From NCBI GenBank assembly GCA_033439765.1, contig JAULSN010000004.1:4040001-4104000 (forward strand): a stretch of DNA of 64,000 nucleotides. Reading direction: 5' to 3'. A model generated the notes under the pieces. It did no database searches, was not told where the DNA came from, and saw nothing but the letters and a program-made list of their open reading frames with translations. The position numbers and the translations under genes are program-made. Origin of the DNA: Lasiosphaeria ovina. Its lineage: Eukaryota; Ascomycota; Sordariomycetes; Sordariales; Lasiosphaeriaceae. Shown piece after piece: positions 49,852-62,959 of the stretch. Within the stretch, counting starts at the first letter, position 1, and the number at the start of each line of letters is the position of its first letter.

Positions 49852-51133
49852 TAGTCCGCTGCGCGCGCTGTGCACTCCGCGGGGATGCATGGACCACACC
49901 ACACCACACCACAGGCAACGCTTGTTGCTGGCGTCGACTCGTGGCCTCCATTCCATGTGGGAAAATGGGAAGCAAGCGGGAATGAGGCCCAGCAAAGGTC
50001 GAACCTCGGAGGTGGTGTGTACTACCCGCCTTGCTCCAGGGAAATTAAAACAACACGACTACTACACATGCACATGGAGCCTTAGCCATGGTTCGAGGCT
50101 GATGAGCTGCCTCGTCGATAGTTCAAGAATGGCGGGAATCTCTGAAAAGGGGAATATCTAGTGAAGTGGGGCTGGTGCATTCCATTGCAACTTTTTGCGA
50201 GGCCCCGGATGGGCAAAAGCTCGGATCGAATTCCAGTTTCCTTTCAGTGTGCTTCGTCCCGTCTTCTTCGTCTATCGAGCAGAAGATGAAGATACCTAGG
50301 CTACAGGCGAGGGAAAACGCCTAGCCCATCCGAGGGAATGTACCTGCCTACTCAGCAAGAGTCTGGGGACTCTTGCCGTTTTGACCTACATGGTTCGAGC
50401 TTCAAGTGGAAAGCGGCAACGACGGCACTCCGGCGGGGCAAGCAAACCTTAAAGCGCGCCAACAGAGCGATCCCGCCGAGGGAGCTCCATTGAGCAGCAA
50501 CCTTGAAAGCCATTGCCTGCTACTACCTAGAGAAAGAACCTTCCATGGTGAAGATAGGGGTCACTGCTCTTGACGTTTCCGTCCTCGTTGTAGAGTCGTC
50601 GATATTATGAAGAGAGAAGATATCAAGATAACTCGTAGAACGAAGCACAGCATAAAAAGCCCTTTCTTTAGTGCAAAGCCTCGCTTAGCGCAATGCCGCT
50701 TATTAAATTGAATGGTCCCGAGTCACTTGACGTTGTTCGTGCCGCTGTGCAGCCAAGAAGCTGGGCTGATGAGGCAGCAACCGCGCCGTCAGCTCCCTGA
50801 CAGAGACGAAACACGAAATAAACACCACTGCCACCACCAACGGCAGCAGCAACAACAACAAAATCTCCCCAGAGACGGGCGACTATGGCCGCTGGAACAT
50901 CTGTTCTATTGTCGCATCAAGTCAAGTCGTCGTGCGCCGATTCCATGGATCGTCAAACTTCCTAGGTGTGGTATGAACTAGCTCTCGCAAATCCTCATTT
51001 TGTCCCGTGTTGGCGGTAAGGGTGTGGAGGAACCAACAAGGACGACCCGCACGCCTACAATCACAGAAAACAAGGAGAAACAGAACGCTCAAGGAAACTA
51101 GGACCCAGGGATCCGGGCGCCTTGGTCTCAGTT

Positions 51134-53611
51134 ATGATGGAAGATGACTCGGACAAGACAATTCCGTGCCCATTCTGCGGGTGGAAAGCAGCGGAGGGCG
51201 AGGGTGAATACGCTATGCTCATGGTATGTATTGTACATACATACGTTCCTTCCTAATGTGCAGCATCAAGAGAGTTTCCAAGCCCTAGGGAAAGGTACCC
51301 TAAAAGCGCCCTGCTTGCAGCAGGCACGGACTACCTTGGGTTGTGGAGGAGCAAGAAGCACTTTCCAGATCTGGGTTGCATTCCTTCCTCCGTGGTACCT
51401 ACTGTGCATGCAAGCCCCCTCCTGCCCTGCCTACCTTTAGGTACCAAGGCAAGGGTAGGTGTGCGGCACGGTACCTTAAGGCAGTGCTTTGTTCTCCGGG
51501 TCAAGGTACCCGGGTCTGGACCAGAAAAGGCCCCTCCCCTATTACCTATGGCGGGTGGCTAACCGGGCACTGCTTTCAGCACATGGAGTCGATGCATGCC
51601 GAGGGCGAATCTCCCTTTGTCGCCCTCGACGACGACAACGCCTCGGGCAGCAGCGTCGCGCCGGCCAACGACAGCGACTACGGGGGCGAGGCCTCTCCAT
51701 ATGTCGAGTGTCCAGTCGAGACTTGCAGCCATGTCATGCGCCACGAGGAAATGGATGCCCACCTCGAGCACCATGCTAAAGACTTCGCCAGCGCTGCTGC
51801 TGATGCCGCCGCCCCCAGCAACGCTGTACCGGCAGCTCACGACCACGACCCCGACCATGGCCGCGGCGCCAGCCATCCCACCGGCTCTCCACCATCTCCC
51901 GGGCGCTCCAAATCGGCCCGGGGAGTAGGGCGGCATCATCACACTCCCGAACGCAAATCGGAGCGCTCCAGTCGCCAAGCCACCGCCATATCCGCCTGGA
52001 AGCTGCTCCTGAGGATGCCCGGCTCTGGCGCTTCCTCGTCTCTGTCCTCGAAAAAGAAACGCCAGGCCGACCAGCCAGAGGGCCCCAGTGCCCGCACCAC
52101 CAAACGACTTGGCGTGAGTGGTCCTCCCGTACTGGCTCCTTCGGCTCGGCACGTCTGTCTATTCTAGTTAGCTAACCCATTCCCCCCGCCCCCCCCCTTA
52201 CCTAGAAATCCCAGCTTGGGAGGTACCATGACGAAGAGCGCATGCCCCGCTGGCTCACGTCGCATATCGAAAAGGGGGTCTTCGTCAAAGCCGAAGGTAA
52301 GTCCAGTCTCCCGGAGCCGCAACTGCCGTGCCGTGCCGTGGTGTGTGTGATGTGTGATGTGTGTGATGTGCAGTAGACAAGGCTGACGGCAATAGGGGTT
52401 ATTCCCGTGCTATCCCAGATGCTCGAACAGTGCCCGGCCACCAAGAACGCCTACCTCTGCCACCCTAGCGTGCAGCACTTCTCGAAGCTCCCAAAAGAGT
52501 GTATGATAGCCTTTCCCCATTCTGTCAAGATCGCCCCCCGCCCCTCTCCTCCGTCTAGTGCGTACGCACTAACCCTGCTCGCTAGGTGGGTTCTGCGGCT
52601 ATCGCAACATCCAAATGCTGTGCTCGTACATTGTGGGGATTAAGTTGAACGGCTACCGGCAGCTGAACAGGAACATCCCCACCATCTTTCAGATTCAGGA
52701 CTTTATCGAGGCCGCCTGGGACCAGGGCATCAATACCCAGGGGCGTGTCGAGACGGGTGGTATCAAGGGCACCAGGAAGTACATTGGGACTCCCGAGGTT
52801 AGTGGCCCTGACATGGACATGCCCTTTCTCATCTGCAGAGGAGAGAGCTCACGAGCTAACGCTACTGCAGGCTTTGGCAATGTTCCGCTTTTTAGAGATA
52901 CCGTACGTAAATACCCACCACTCATGCTTCTAGCGACGCTATTAAATGGCACAAATGCTGACCACCCTACCCCCCTCTCATCTGCAGTTGCGACGCCCAG
53001 GGGTTCAAGAACAAGGAGACAGGCAAGTCGGAGGCGCTACTCATGGAGGAGGTAGAAAACTACTTCCAATCGGGAGTAGGCGATCCGACACAGCGGGTCA
53101 GGCTTACCAACTTGCCCCCCATCTACTTCCAGCATGCCGGTACGTAGAGCTGCTTTAGATCTGGCTCCTGCCGGGGGTTACGTGGTGACCGGGATACGGC
53201 ATAGGGGCCTAGACCATCAAGGTGTTGTTGAGTAATCTGCTGACCGAGACGCGCGCATCTAATTTCAGGCCACTCCTTGACGATCGTCGGCTTCGAGCGG
53301 CTGAGGGATGGCGAGACGAGCCTCCTCGTCTTCGACCCAGAGTATCGCGATTCGTCCAAAGTCACAAAGTATGTCGGACGCACGGATTTTGAGTTCAACA
53401 ACCCCAACTGGGCGCTCGCCAGGTACCGTCGCGGCAACAAATACCTGAAAAGGTACCGCGAGTTTGAGATTCTGAGGTGAGTTTCACTGCACCGGCCCCT
53501 CCTGAGCCCCCTCCTTCCCCAGTGGCAGACCGCAGCATGCATAATTGGCGTTAGTAACTTACACAAAACTCCAGACTGCAAAAACCACAGGGTGGATTTC
53601 CAGTCGTATAG
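51134..53611 (+). CDS. ZUFSP/ZUP1-type deubiquitinase (peptidase C78)
   Basis: A plus-strand gene of at least eight exons. Exon 1 (51134-51223) and exon 2 (51580-52113) encode two zinc fingers: CPFCGWKAAEGEGEYAMLMH with HxxxxH-like ending, and CPVETCSHVMRHEEMDAHLE then HH. A Ser/His-rich disordered linker follows. The catalytic part reads CPATKNAYLCHPSVQHFSKL, then FCGYRNIQMLCSYIVG (Cys nucleophile), GHSLTIVGFERL (catalytic His) and LLVFDPEYRDS (catalytic Asp). The final short exon gives LQKPQGGFPVV. This is the C78 fold of ZUP1/Mug105, cysteine peptidases specific for K63-linked ubiquitin chains in genome maintenance. The first intron (356 bases) is unusually long for this window. The donor GTATGA before the active site was selected because only it restores CGFCGYRN. 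Confidence 0.88.
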
Positions 53612-53883
53612 GATAGTCTTGTTTCCCTCCTCGAGAAGGAAGTCTCTTTTCTCAAGATACGAAGTCATGTCGGCGATGATTAGGTCGCGAATGGGAAAGG
53701 AACGATCTAGGGGTCATTTTCCAAGGCGGTATGGGGGCGTTCCTCCTCGCATTAACAGGTGAAAAGTCGGGTCTGGTCTACGATTGTGTTTGTTCTTTTT
53801 TCTGTCCTCTCCCTCCCACATATCATTCATTCATCTTGTTGGCGTACTGTCCCCCCACCCCCACCCTTTTTCTATTATTTTTT

Positions 53884-54189
53884 TCAGGACATCATCTCAT
53901 TGGCGAACCATGCTTGGAGTTTCTCGAGGGCCTTGAAGCGATGCGAGATCTTGTTCTTCTCCACCTTGTCCATTTCCGCATAGCTAGTATCGGCGTCAGC
54001 ATCAGCGTGGGCGTTTTCAGCGAGAATAAAAAACAAGATGATGTGAAAACGGGATATGGGGCCATGGATGAGAAAAGTGAGAACTTACGTCTCTCCTTGG
54101 TACTCGAAGATTGCGTCCCATCCTGCATATTTCATCACATTCCCTCCAGCGTCAGTAATCTCTTGATAATCTCAGTCTCTGTCTCTATG

Positions 54190-54220
<31 letters not shown>

Positions 54221-55049
54221 TGTTTCCCAACCTTGTGGGAAATCATTCTTGACTTTTTTAGAGAGAAAAGAAAACAAGAAATCAAAACTCACCAAACGAC
54301 GCCGGCCCCCGCGGCGGCACAATCTTGCCGTCCGTCACGCCCTGGAACAGTATCGGCTCGTGTCCCGGCCCCGGCGAGTACGCGAACGTGCACACCGCTT
54401 TGGCCGACTTGTCGTCGTAGGCCGCCAGCAGGTTGTTGAGTCCCGCGTGGCCGATGGATTTCATGAACCATTTTCTGAACAAAAAAACAGAGGCTGTGGT
54501 GAGTACATATGGGTTTGGTGTTGTTGTTTGGAATGGATGTGGCTGTGTGATTGTGTGGTGAGAGTTTCCGTGTTTGACTTACATGTACGGTCCCGGCAGC
54601 CCGTCGAGCACATTGAAGCAGAGGCTCGTGTCCTCGACTAGGACGGGGCCTCGGATCTGGACGGCGGTAATAGTTAGATATGAACATGTTTTAGTTGACC
54701 TACCTACCTAGGGAGGGGGAAAAAAGGGAAAGGGAGATAAACAAAGGGGAAAAAAGGGGGTGAGATGAAATTGTAATTTTTTTTTGTCTTGTCTCGTCTC
54801 TGTGACTTGTACCTAATGAAGAAGGGGGGGGGGGGGGGGGGGGAATACCAGATCGGCGGCGCGGCGGCACTTGTCGAGCGTCACCTCCTCCAGCGTGCCC
54901 TGGATCTCAATGAGGTCCAGCTCCTGGTTCTCGACCTGGATGGCGGGCTCGAGGATGGCCTTGACCTCGACGAGCTTGTTGGCGTTGCCCGTGATGAAGT
55001 TGACCGTGTGGCGCGCGGCGCTGGGCGCTTGTGCCGTCGTGGTGGCCAT
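53884..55049 (-). CDS. HAM1: Inosine triphosphate pyrophosphatase (HAM1)
   Basis: A HAM1/ITPA house-cleaning enzyme of about 190 residues that hydrolyses ITP, dITP and XTP. Four or five exons are read on the minus strand. The first gives [33 protein letters not shown] (substrate-binding TGNxxK), then [20 protein letters not shown]. Later exons give [67 protein letters not shown] text, WDAIFEY and the end [14 protein letters not shown]. All conserved residues are present. The first intron begins GTATT directly followed by 20 C. It converges with ZUP1. Confidence 0.93.
54824..54843 (-). repeat. Poly-C (sense) tract just after the first HAM1 5' splice site
   Basis: Twenty G on the plus strand; in the HAM1 sense strand the donor reads CTG|GTATT and runs straight into the C tract. 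Confidence 0.9.
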
Positions 55050-55534
55050 TTTTGTCTTTTTTTGCTGCGCTGGAGAAGATATTTATATATTTGTTTTGTT
55101 GCGTTTGGACTAGTTCTCTTTGCAAAGTGCCTCTCTCACGGGGGGGTGTTTTATTCGAGTCTTTCAGACACTGAGACGGGAAAGCGGAGCCGGGCGTTGA
55201 GAGCTGGACAGTCACACAGTACGGAGCACGCAAAACTACGCCAAGAAACCGCCGATAACGGTTCTACTTTAGACACTAACTAACCCCGATTGATGCATAT
55301 TCCTCTATGATTGCAGATGGATGCTAGTCGCACAGATCGAAGCAAGCTTTGCTGTCATATACCAATGAAAAGAACTAGATTTCCCGTGGAAAATGCAAGT
55401 GAGGCTTTCGTGTCTAGACTGCCTAGAATGCCTGACATAAACGGGCGCTGGCTCCATCCATCCTTCCCCTAAGACTCAGTCCTCTTACACCCCCCCCCTT
55501 CCCAAACCACCCAAAGGACACCGCCAGAGACGCC
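55050..55534. other. HAM1 promoter and AK6 3' flank
   Basis: About 485 bases, no gene seen. A C9 run lies near 55487. Confidence 0.45.
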
Positions 55535-56554
55535 TTACGTCGCCTGCGCATTGTTCTCTTTCCACTGCTTCAGCCAGGCCTCGATGCGGTCGAGGTTCGC
55601 GTCCATGTCCTCGGACGTGTTGCTCTGCAGGTCGACGACGATCTCGGCGTCGTACGACTCGAGCGCCTCCTGGTACAGCACGTCCATGATCTCCGAGTCA
55701 ATGTTCTCCTGCAGCTTGATCTCGGGGTAGTTCCTGTTCGCCGACATACACAAAAAAATGTCAGGTCATGTATGTACAACAAACACCGTTTAGATGGATA
55801 ATTCCCGTGATGCGGGTTTCAAGAGGGCAGAGATGTTATGAGAGTTTCTCTCTGTGGAATAACAGCATCTCACACCCACGCAAACTGGAGAGCCAAACTC
55901 ACCTGAGCTTGAGCCGGTCGTAGAGCGTCGCCGATCCCACCCGCAGCACCACGACCAGGTCGATCCAGCTCTTGGGGAACAGGTCGCAGGCGTGCCAGTC
56001 GAGAATGCATCCGCCCTTCTTGGCGTCGTCTTCGATGGCATCCAGCATCTAGTTCAATGTCTAGTTAGTCCATGTTTCACATGCTGTGTTTTCTTTTTTG
56101 CCTGTCATGGCTTTGGAAAGCAAGATGTGCCTAGCATGGGTGAGTGTGTGTGTGTATGGGGGAGGGAGGTGAGGATGTATATATATGTTCATATATCTTC
56201 GTTCAAGAAGCGAGAGCTCATACCACAGCCCATAGCAGCCCCCTCCCTTCTTTATGCATGTATGGCTCTTTGACGATAGCAGTCAACTCACTCCTGGCAA
56301 GACATATCCAACTACTCCCCCCTCATAAAACCGGCAGACAAAAGAAAAAGAAAGAAAAAACGACGAACCTTGTCTTCGTCCACAATCCAGCTCTCGTATT
56401 CCTTGTCCCAGCCCTCGTGGCACTCGCGGTCCTTGACGATCTGGTTGATGCTGACGTGCCTGAGGCCTGTGCGTTCGGCCAGTAGCTCGCAGTGGCTCGT
56501 CTTGCCGACGCCCGGCGTGCCCGTGATGATGATGTTGGGTAATGTGCGAGACAT
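55535..56554 (-). CDS. FAP7: Adenylate kinase isoenzyme 6 (FAP7/hCINAP family)
   Basis: Three exons encode about 175 residues. Exon 1 starts MSRTLPNIIITGTPGVGKTS (P-loop GTPGVGKT), followed by HCELLAERTGLRHVSINQIV and WIVDEDK. Exon 2 gives GGCILDWHACDLFPKSWIDL (the LID/Walker B-like DWH motif) and VVVLRVGSATLYDRL. Exon 3 gives NYPEIKLQENIDSEIMDVLY, VVDLQSNTSEDMDANLDRIE and the helical end. This atypical small adenylate kinase acts in the nucleus on pre-40S maturation with uS11, and has AMP/ATP kinase activity. The length and motifs are complete. The intron before exon 3 is typical. The gene runs in the same direction as HAM1 and the myosin gene. Confidence 0.95.
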
Positions 56555-57796
56555 TTTTTTTGCTCCTCTTCTCTCTCTGCGCGAGTGAGAGTGTTGCTGT
56601 CCGCCTCTTTTACACTCTTTTTATTCCTTCACGTCGCTCGACTGACTCTTTTTGCGCAATCCTTTTCCTATTGGAAAAGAACAGAGACAAAAAAAAGAAA
56701 AAAAGAAGCACCCCCTAACAACGACACTGGTTTTCCTGAGCAGGATAAAAGCTCAAAGATTGTTCTTAAAAACGCGCCGTATATTTCCCAAACCGTAACA
56801 AGGCAAAGTCAGTTCAGTTGCTGGGGGGGTCGTATAAGTGGGCAGGCAGCAGGGGCGGACGGGCGATGGAAGTGTTCGGGGGTGGTGCAAAAAAAAAAGT
56901 TTTTCGACGAATTAATTGGCTTGGAGAAGGGAGGCATGTGCGAAAACCCATGTTCTCTCACTGTGCAAAAGATGCGCACTTCACCAATGTTTGATCACTA
57001 ACCTGTAGTTGATTTGTTGGGTATTTGCGCACAATACACGTTTCAGATAGAAATGTTTTACAGCCTAGAAGCAGAAAGACTAAGTGGTCCAATAAAGTAC
57101 AAGGAGGGGATAACCATTTTTTCCGAGGTTTTTCATCACATGTCTTAGTCAGCCAAGCTTCGTTCATCTCATCCAACGCCCAAACACATACCAAACAAAC
57201 TAAGATATGTACGAATACCTGGATACCTAAGGTATGCAGCGCGCAAACTGGACAAGTACCTGGTTTATATTGATACAGCTAACTGTTACACCTGAACCTA
57301 GCGTCGAGTCTCCGTTATTCATACACTGCCTGCTTCTCTTGTCTACGCTACATCCCCACAGGGTAGGGACACACCAGCAGCAGCCGATTGCCGTGTTCTG
57401 CTCCTTCATCACCAGCCATCTGCTGGCCAGGGTTTCAACCGATAATATTAATAACCACCCATATGTAGTCTCGCGCCCTCCACTTGCCAACCTCGCTCAC
57501 CCGCGCGACTATGAAGTTGGTTGTGTTAGGTCGCCGCACCTGGCCGTCAGGCCATCGCGCAAACCACCTTTCTCCAGTGACATACCACTCCAATACCCCC
57601 AAACACCCAGACATATCCTCGAATAGCCAGAAAAGGGCCGCCACCACCAGTGCGCCTTGCCTGTTCAACCACGGCCGCCCTTAGTCTTCAACAGCGTCTT
57701 CCTCGGCACGCTGGCGTCTCTATTGGTCCTCCAGGGATTCAGCAACACCGAGGTGGGGCTTTGTGCCGAGACTCCTGTCAAAGAGCGCGGTGCCAC
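56555..57796. other. AK6 upstream region and myosin 3' flank
   Basis: About 1.2 kb. No supported gene; frames around 57234-57626 are low in support. It holds the AK6 promoter. Confidence 0.45.
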
Positions 57797-60700
57797 CTAG
57801 GCACTCGCCGAAATCGACTCGGGCCCTTCGTCAACCTCGGTGAGGTCGTTCATGCTCTGGTTGTCGTAATCGCCGCCCTGCGATCCGTACTCAAACTTCT
57901 CCTGCTGCGCGATGGCTTGCGCCGACACAATCTCGGCCAGACGCTTCAGTCGTGGGGTTTGCAGCCCTGTCCATCCCGTTAGTTTGGGCCCACATAGGCA
58001 CGAAATAGTAAAAGGACGACGTACATGAGGGGGTATAAGTTTCTAGAGCCGTGATGACTCTGGGTTCGGCGATTTCATAGGGACCGCTGTCGTCCATATC
58101 GACAGCCTGGAGCAGTAGGACGTCGCTCTTCTCCGTCACGCGGGAGGCGACGGCCTTCATGATCTCGCCGTTGATGGGCTGCTCGTAGTCGGCAACGAGA
58201 TACTGGTTCAGAAGCTTCTGAATCTGGTTGGGAGAGAGCCTAGATGCCGAGTCAACACACGCCGTCTAGGGCAAACAGGGGACAACAATCTACTCACATC
58301 CAGCAAATGTCCTGGATAATTTCAATGTCGTTCAATGTCGCCTTCTTAAGTTGCAGGAGCTTGGTGGCTTGCTGTAGTAAAAGGTTAGCCTGGTCGTCTG
58401 TACCTGACTGGACAAGTGCTGCCTACCATAAGATGTTCGAGCTGGAGAGTACCCTCGGGCATGTCGTGGCTCTTGCACCACTCTTCAATACGAGTGATGT
58501 TGTAGTTGATCTGCAGCCCACGCTTCCAAGAGAGGAAGTTGCGGCGCATGAGTAGATCGTTAAACGCTGTTACGCCAACTAGCCGGAGGAGTTCAGTAAT
58601 GGTCTGGGTAATGATGGTGTCCTCGAGGTAGTAGGCCTTCATGGCACGGAAGACGCTGTTGAGCAGGGACAGGAGGTTGTCCATGCTGTATGCGGGTGTT
58701 GAGTTGGTCTGCAGGAGCTTGCCAAGGAACCTGTTGTTTTCGTTCGTAACGAAGCCTGGCAGGGACTGCGATTCGATAATGGCAGGGATGATCATTTTGT
58801 GCAGCTTCTTCTTGAGCACCTTCATCCACGTATGGTAGATGTTGAACTCCAAGCTCTCGAGATCGTGCTTGACAATCTCCAGCAGGCGGTCGTACTCGTA
58901 GTTGTCGGTCTTTTGAGCCTCGTACCAGTCCTCGGCCAGGAAGACGAAGGAGAGCATCTCATGCACGTTGGAAAGCCAGAATGCGCCGGGGTTGATGGCC
59001 TCCTCGCCGTCGTGCTGCATCACCTCTTGCTGGATAGACTGCATGACGTTGGCAAGGAAGCGCTCCGACTCCTTGACGAAGCCGTTGTTCCACATCTCCG
59101 ACGTCACCAGGTTGATAAGGTACGAGGGGAAGAGCACCTCCTTGTCTGACGGCGGGGGGTTGGTCGCAGGGGAGGGGATCTTCAGATTTCGGATGAGGCC
59201 CAACGTGACCTCCTCGTTAAGGCCCTCCTCATCGGCAAGCAGACCCTCGAGCTCCATCTCAATGTTGTCCACGCCAGGGACGAAAGTCGCGCCAGATAGC
59301 GTAGCTTGGCGACCCAGGCTTGGGATGGCCATCGAGACCGGGCGAGGATTGTAGGCATTGGAGTACCTGTCCATATCACGAGGCTCAGCTCCCGCGCTTC
59401 GTCTCTTGGGCTTCTTAGATGACACCAAGTTGATCAGGCTAGCTGGTTGAGGAGGAGGGGGCGCGGCGCCGTTGGCCAGCTCGCCGTTGACGGGGACGCT
59501 TCTCCTTGCCAATTCCAGAGCTTCCTGGAGCTCTGCCAGCTGCTGGCGCAGCGAGTCTTTCTCGGCCTCGTGGCGCTGACTTTCCTGACGAGCCGTCTCG
59601 AGCTCGGTGCTTGTGGCGCGTAGAGAGTCCCGGAGTCCCCGCTCCTCGTCCTGCATCCTCTTGACATTGGCCGCCGACTCGTCGAAGCTCGCCTGGAGCT
59701 TCTTCATCTCGTTCTCCATCGCCTCCAGGCGGGCCGCAGCAATGCCGGCTTGGTTGGCCTCTCCCTGCAGCTCCTTCGTCCGGGCCTCCAGCGCGTTGTG
59801 TCGGTTTCTCCAGATGGTCACCTGGCCCTCGTAGTTCTCCACCTGCGTCTTGAGCTCCTTGTTCTGCGCCTTCATAGTGCCCAGCGACTGCGTCAGTTCC
59901 ACAACCTTGTTCTCCAACTTGTACGAGATCTGCTTGAGATCGCGCGCCTCGGCGCGGACGACCTTGTACTCCTTCCGGGCGCTCCTGCCACGCCACAGGC
60001 TCTGGATGATGACCACTTTCCTGCGGTATTCCCTCCACGACCGGAGCTGTGTCCGTGACCGCCAGGCTCTCTGGATGATGACGGCGGCGTTGCCAACCCG
60101 GGTCTCCATGATCTCCTTCCGTCGCAAGAAGCCTTTCATGGCCGCCTGGGCAAGGATGACGTCTTTTCTGATGCGCAGGAATTCCTTCCTCTGCTTTTGA
60201 CCGCGCCAGACTCTTTGAATTGTGGTTGCTGCTTTGACTGTCCGCAGTGCTTGGGCCTGCTTGCGAGCGCGGTAAGCTCTCGCTGCGGCTTGGAAGGAAA
60301 CGATGGCAGCGCGCGCCGCTAGATATCTCTTGCGGTAATACTTGGCCTTCAGGTTCTTCTGGATCAGAATTGCGCATTCGTTCAACCTGTTGGTTCGAAG
60401 GTTTTCCAGAAACGCGAGCATGCCGGCGCGAAAGAAGATCTTAGTCAAACCTAGCTGATACTTGTCCATGCCCTTGCCCGTGCTGGCGCCTAGAGCCTTT
60501 GTCAAGATTGCGTTTGCCATCTGCCTGATCTCAGAAGTCCACTGCGTTGAAGGCACGAGCATGTAGTACCGCAGTGCGAATTCCTCGTACGTCCATCTCG
60601 TAGGGTAACCCGCACAACTAATGCGAACAGTCTCCAGCACACCGCAGGCACGGAGCTGGCTCAAGACCATGGGGCCTTCAAATTTCCACGCCTCCTTGGC

Positions 60701-62959
60701 TTCGTTGGGCTTGATGCACCGAATGTAGTGCACTTCGGTGTTGTTGATCGTGTGCATCAGCTCAATGAGCGACGACTTGAAGATTCCGCCGAGAGTTGGT
60801 TTGCGGTTGACTGCGACACCAATCCGCCTGCCTGCCGTCGGTTTCACCGCATTAGAGCTCGCCGACGCCAGATCCTTCTCCCGCACGGCCGAAGCCGCCT
60901 CCAACACCGAGCCAAGGAATTTGTTGGTCGACGCGCGAAGCACTGCCATGTGCTCGTCCGGAACCGTGTCACGGTTCTTTTCTATGAAACCGTCCGACTC
61001 ATACGTGACGTCGATCGCATAGTGGCACACGGTGAATGCGGACTTGCCAAATCTCGGCTTCTTGTAGAACTTGTTCTTGTCGGCAGCATAGTTGTGGTGT
61101 AGTTTGGTCACAAACTGTTCGTCGGAACCCATGGGGAGCCTCGACTCTTCGTCCAAAAGCGAGAGGATGCCCAGCTTTCCCTCGATCAGGTCGATACACG
61201 GCTGGTTATCGGCAAAGTCGATAAAGGTCCAGTCGATCTCCTCCCTGAGATATTCCTCCTGCTCGAGTTTGAAAACGTGCTGGTTGAACTCCTGCTGCAA
61301 CTTCTCATTGGCGTAGTTGATGCAAAACTGCTCGAACGAATTCTTGGCGAAATGCTCAAATCCGTAAATATCGAGGACACCGATGAAGGAGCTGACTCTG
61401 TTGAGCACTTCGTCTGTCGCAAGACTCTTGTTGATGATCTCGACAAGCCAGTCGAAAAGACTCGAGTAAATGAACTTGGCGACAGAGTCTCGGACGACGA
61501 TGGCCTGCGCCTGGGTCAAATTTGACGTGATCTTCTCCCCGCGGGTGATGAGCTGCTTCTTCACAATCCACTTAGAAAACTCCGTGGCATCAATGCCCAG
61601 GATCGCGCAAGCCTTCACTAGTGAGGGCTCGGTTGGCGAGAGAACGCTGTCAGTCCGGGAGACACCAATTTTGACGTTGCCCAGGTGTAGCAAGCCAGCA
61701 AGCAGCTTGAACGTGTCGGTTTGTTGAGCATCGGTCACACCAATCGTCTTCAGCGACTGTCTGGTCGCATTAAACTCGGCCTTGTCGTCTACACCATCGA
61801 TAGTCGGCATGTTCCCTTGGTTCAGATATTCAAACTGCTCGACCCGCATGAGATTCCACTCCTGGCGCTCCTTGTCCGACACACCGGCGACCAGTTGGTA
61901 AAAGATGTGGTAATTCCTCTCTTTCAACGGCTGGAAAACCAACCTCGACCGCTCCAGCAGATATGTCCTGATCTTGGCGCCGATGATGTTGGTGCTCTTG
62001 TCAAACATAATCTCGATGTACTTGCCGAAACGCGACGAGTTGTCGTTTCTCGTCGTCTTCGCGTTTCCAAATGCCTCCATGATGGGATTCGTCGCCAGGA
62101 TCGCCTCCTCGGTCTTGCTCATGGCTTCCGGACCCCTCTTTGATCTTGACCCGGGGCTGTCTGGCGATTCTCTGGTCGCGAAGTATCTCATGATGTATTT
62201 GGCACTGACAGTCTTGCCGGCGCCCGATTCACCCGAGACGACGATGGTCTGGTTCTTGTTGTCTCGCAGCATATCCCTATTTCAAGTCAGCTAACGCCCG
62301 CCCTCGAAAGCGCGCCACCGCCGCCGCGGAGTTCGTACATAAAAGCCTCCTCAGCTATAGCAAACAGATGAGGCGCTTGCGTTGCTCTCTGCTTCCCGGC
62401 ATATACCTGCACCATACCGGGGACATAGAGAGAATCCACGCGAGCGAAGGGGTTTGTTGCTATTAGCACGATGCCCGAGTATGTGTATATCTCCTTCTGG
62501 GCATATCGGAGACGAATTGCCTGCAAGACTGGTTGAGGTGAGCGCTGTCAGCATCCGGCGTCCACAGTTCCGCCCGAGTCGTTGGACATATTTACCAGCT
62601 GGCTCGTTCAAGTGGGATAGATTTGTCAAGTCGTCGCTGGCTTCGAGCATTGTCGGGTTCATCAGCGGGGGAAGCGCCGGGTCGCTGCCCGACTGGAGGC
62701 CCTCGGCGGAAACCTCGACGGTCTTGATCTACAGCCAGCGAGGATGGAGGTTTAGCCAAGTGGACATTCGAGAAGACGCCTTGCTTTGCACTCTGGTGGA
62801 CGCGACCGGGGAGGGCCATCTTACCTCGCCATTTTCGAGCTCGAAGAGAATGTTAACTTTTGACCCAGCTATCGACTTCTTTATGACCTTGGACGCAACC
62901 CAGCCCTCGGTTGCGTCGGGCTGCCATGCTCGAGTGCCCACATCATAGCTCTCCGACAT
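57797..62959 (-). CDS. Class V myosin heavy chain
   Basis: The largest gene, about 1,580 residues in several exons. The N-terminal SH3-like part starts MSESYDVGTRAWQPDATEGW. The motor holds IYTYSGIVLIATNPFARVDS, the P-loop SGESGAGKTVSAKYIMRYF, switch I NDNSSRFGKYIEI and switch II DIYGFEHFAKNSFEQFCINY. The actin-binding/SH1 region is VHYIRCIKPNEAKEAWKFEG. Six IQ motifs (from ECAILIQKNLKAKYYRKRYL through IIQSLWRGRSARKEYKVVR) bind light chains. A coiled coil follows. The C-terminal globular DIL domain includes FWLSNVHEMLSFVFLAEDWY, RRNFLSWKRGLQINYNITRI and ICWMLSPNQIQKLLNQYLV, ending ESISASA. It is a vesicle and organelle transporter on actin, equivalent to yeast Myo2 and Aspergillus MyoE, important for hyphal tip growth. 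Confidence 0.95.

Larger units (their letters stand above)
45249..51133. other. 5.9 kb gene-poor region with tandem repeats
   Basis: The longest stretch without a supported gene. It contains GGGCAT repeats (45740-45775), CCTGT repeats (45828-45880), a GGAAGAC heptamer array (46251-46295), an 11-mer repeat (48415-48449) and many GTA/TAC-rich segments. A possible 54-residue membrane protein at 49687-49851 is listed separately. The two ends are the promoters of the Zn2Cys6 and ZUP1 genes. Composition varies strongly, but no transposon ends were recognised. Confidence 0.45.

Noticed and set aside
59439..60377. 312-codon minus-strand frame inside the myosin gene
   Set aside because: It is a shifted frame of the myosin IQ/coiled-coil exon; the true frame continues through it without interruption.
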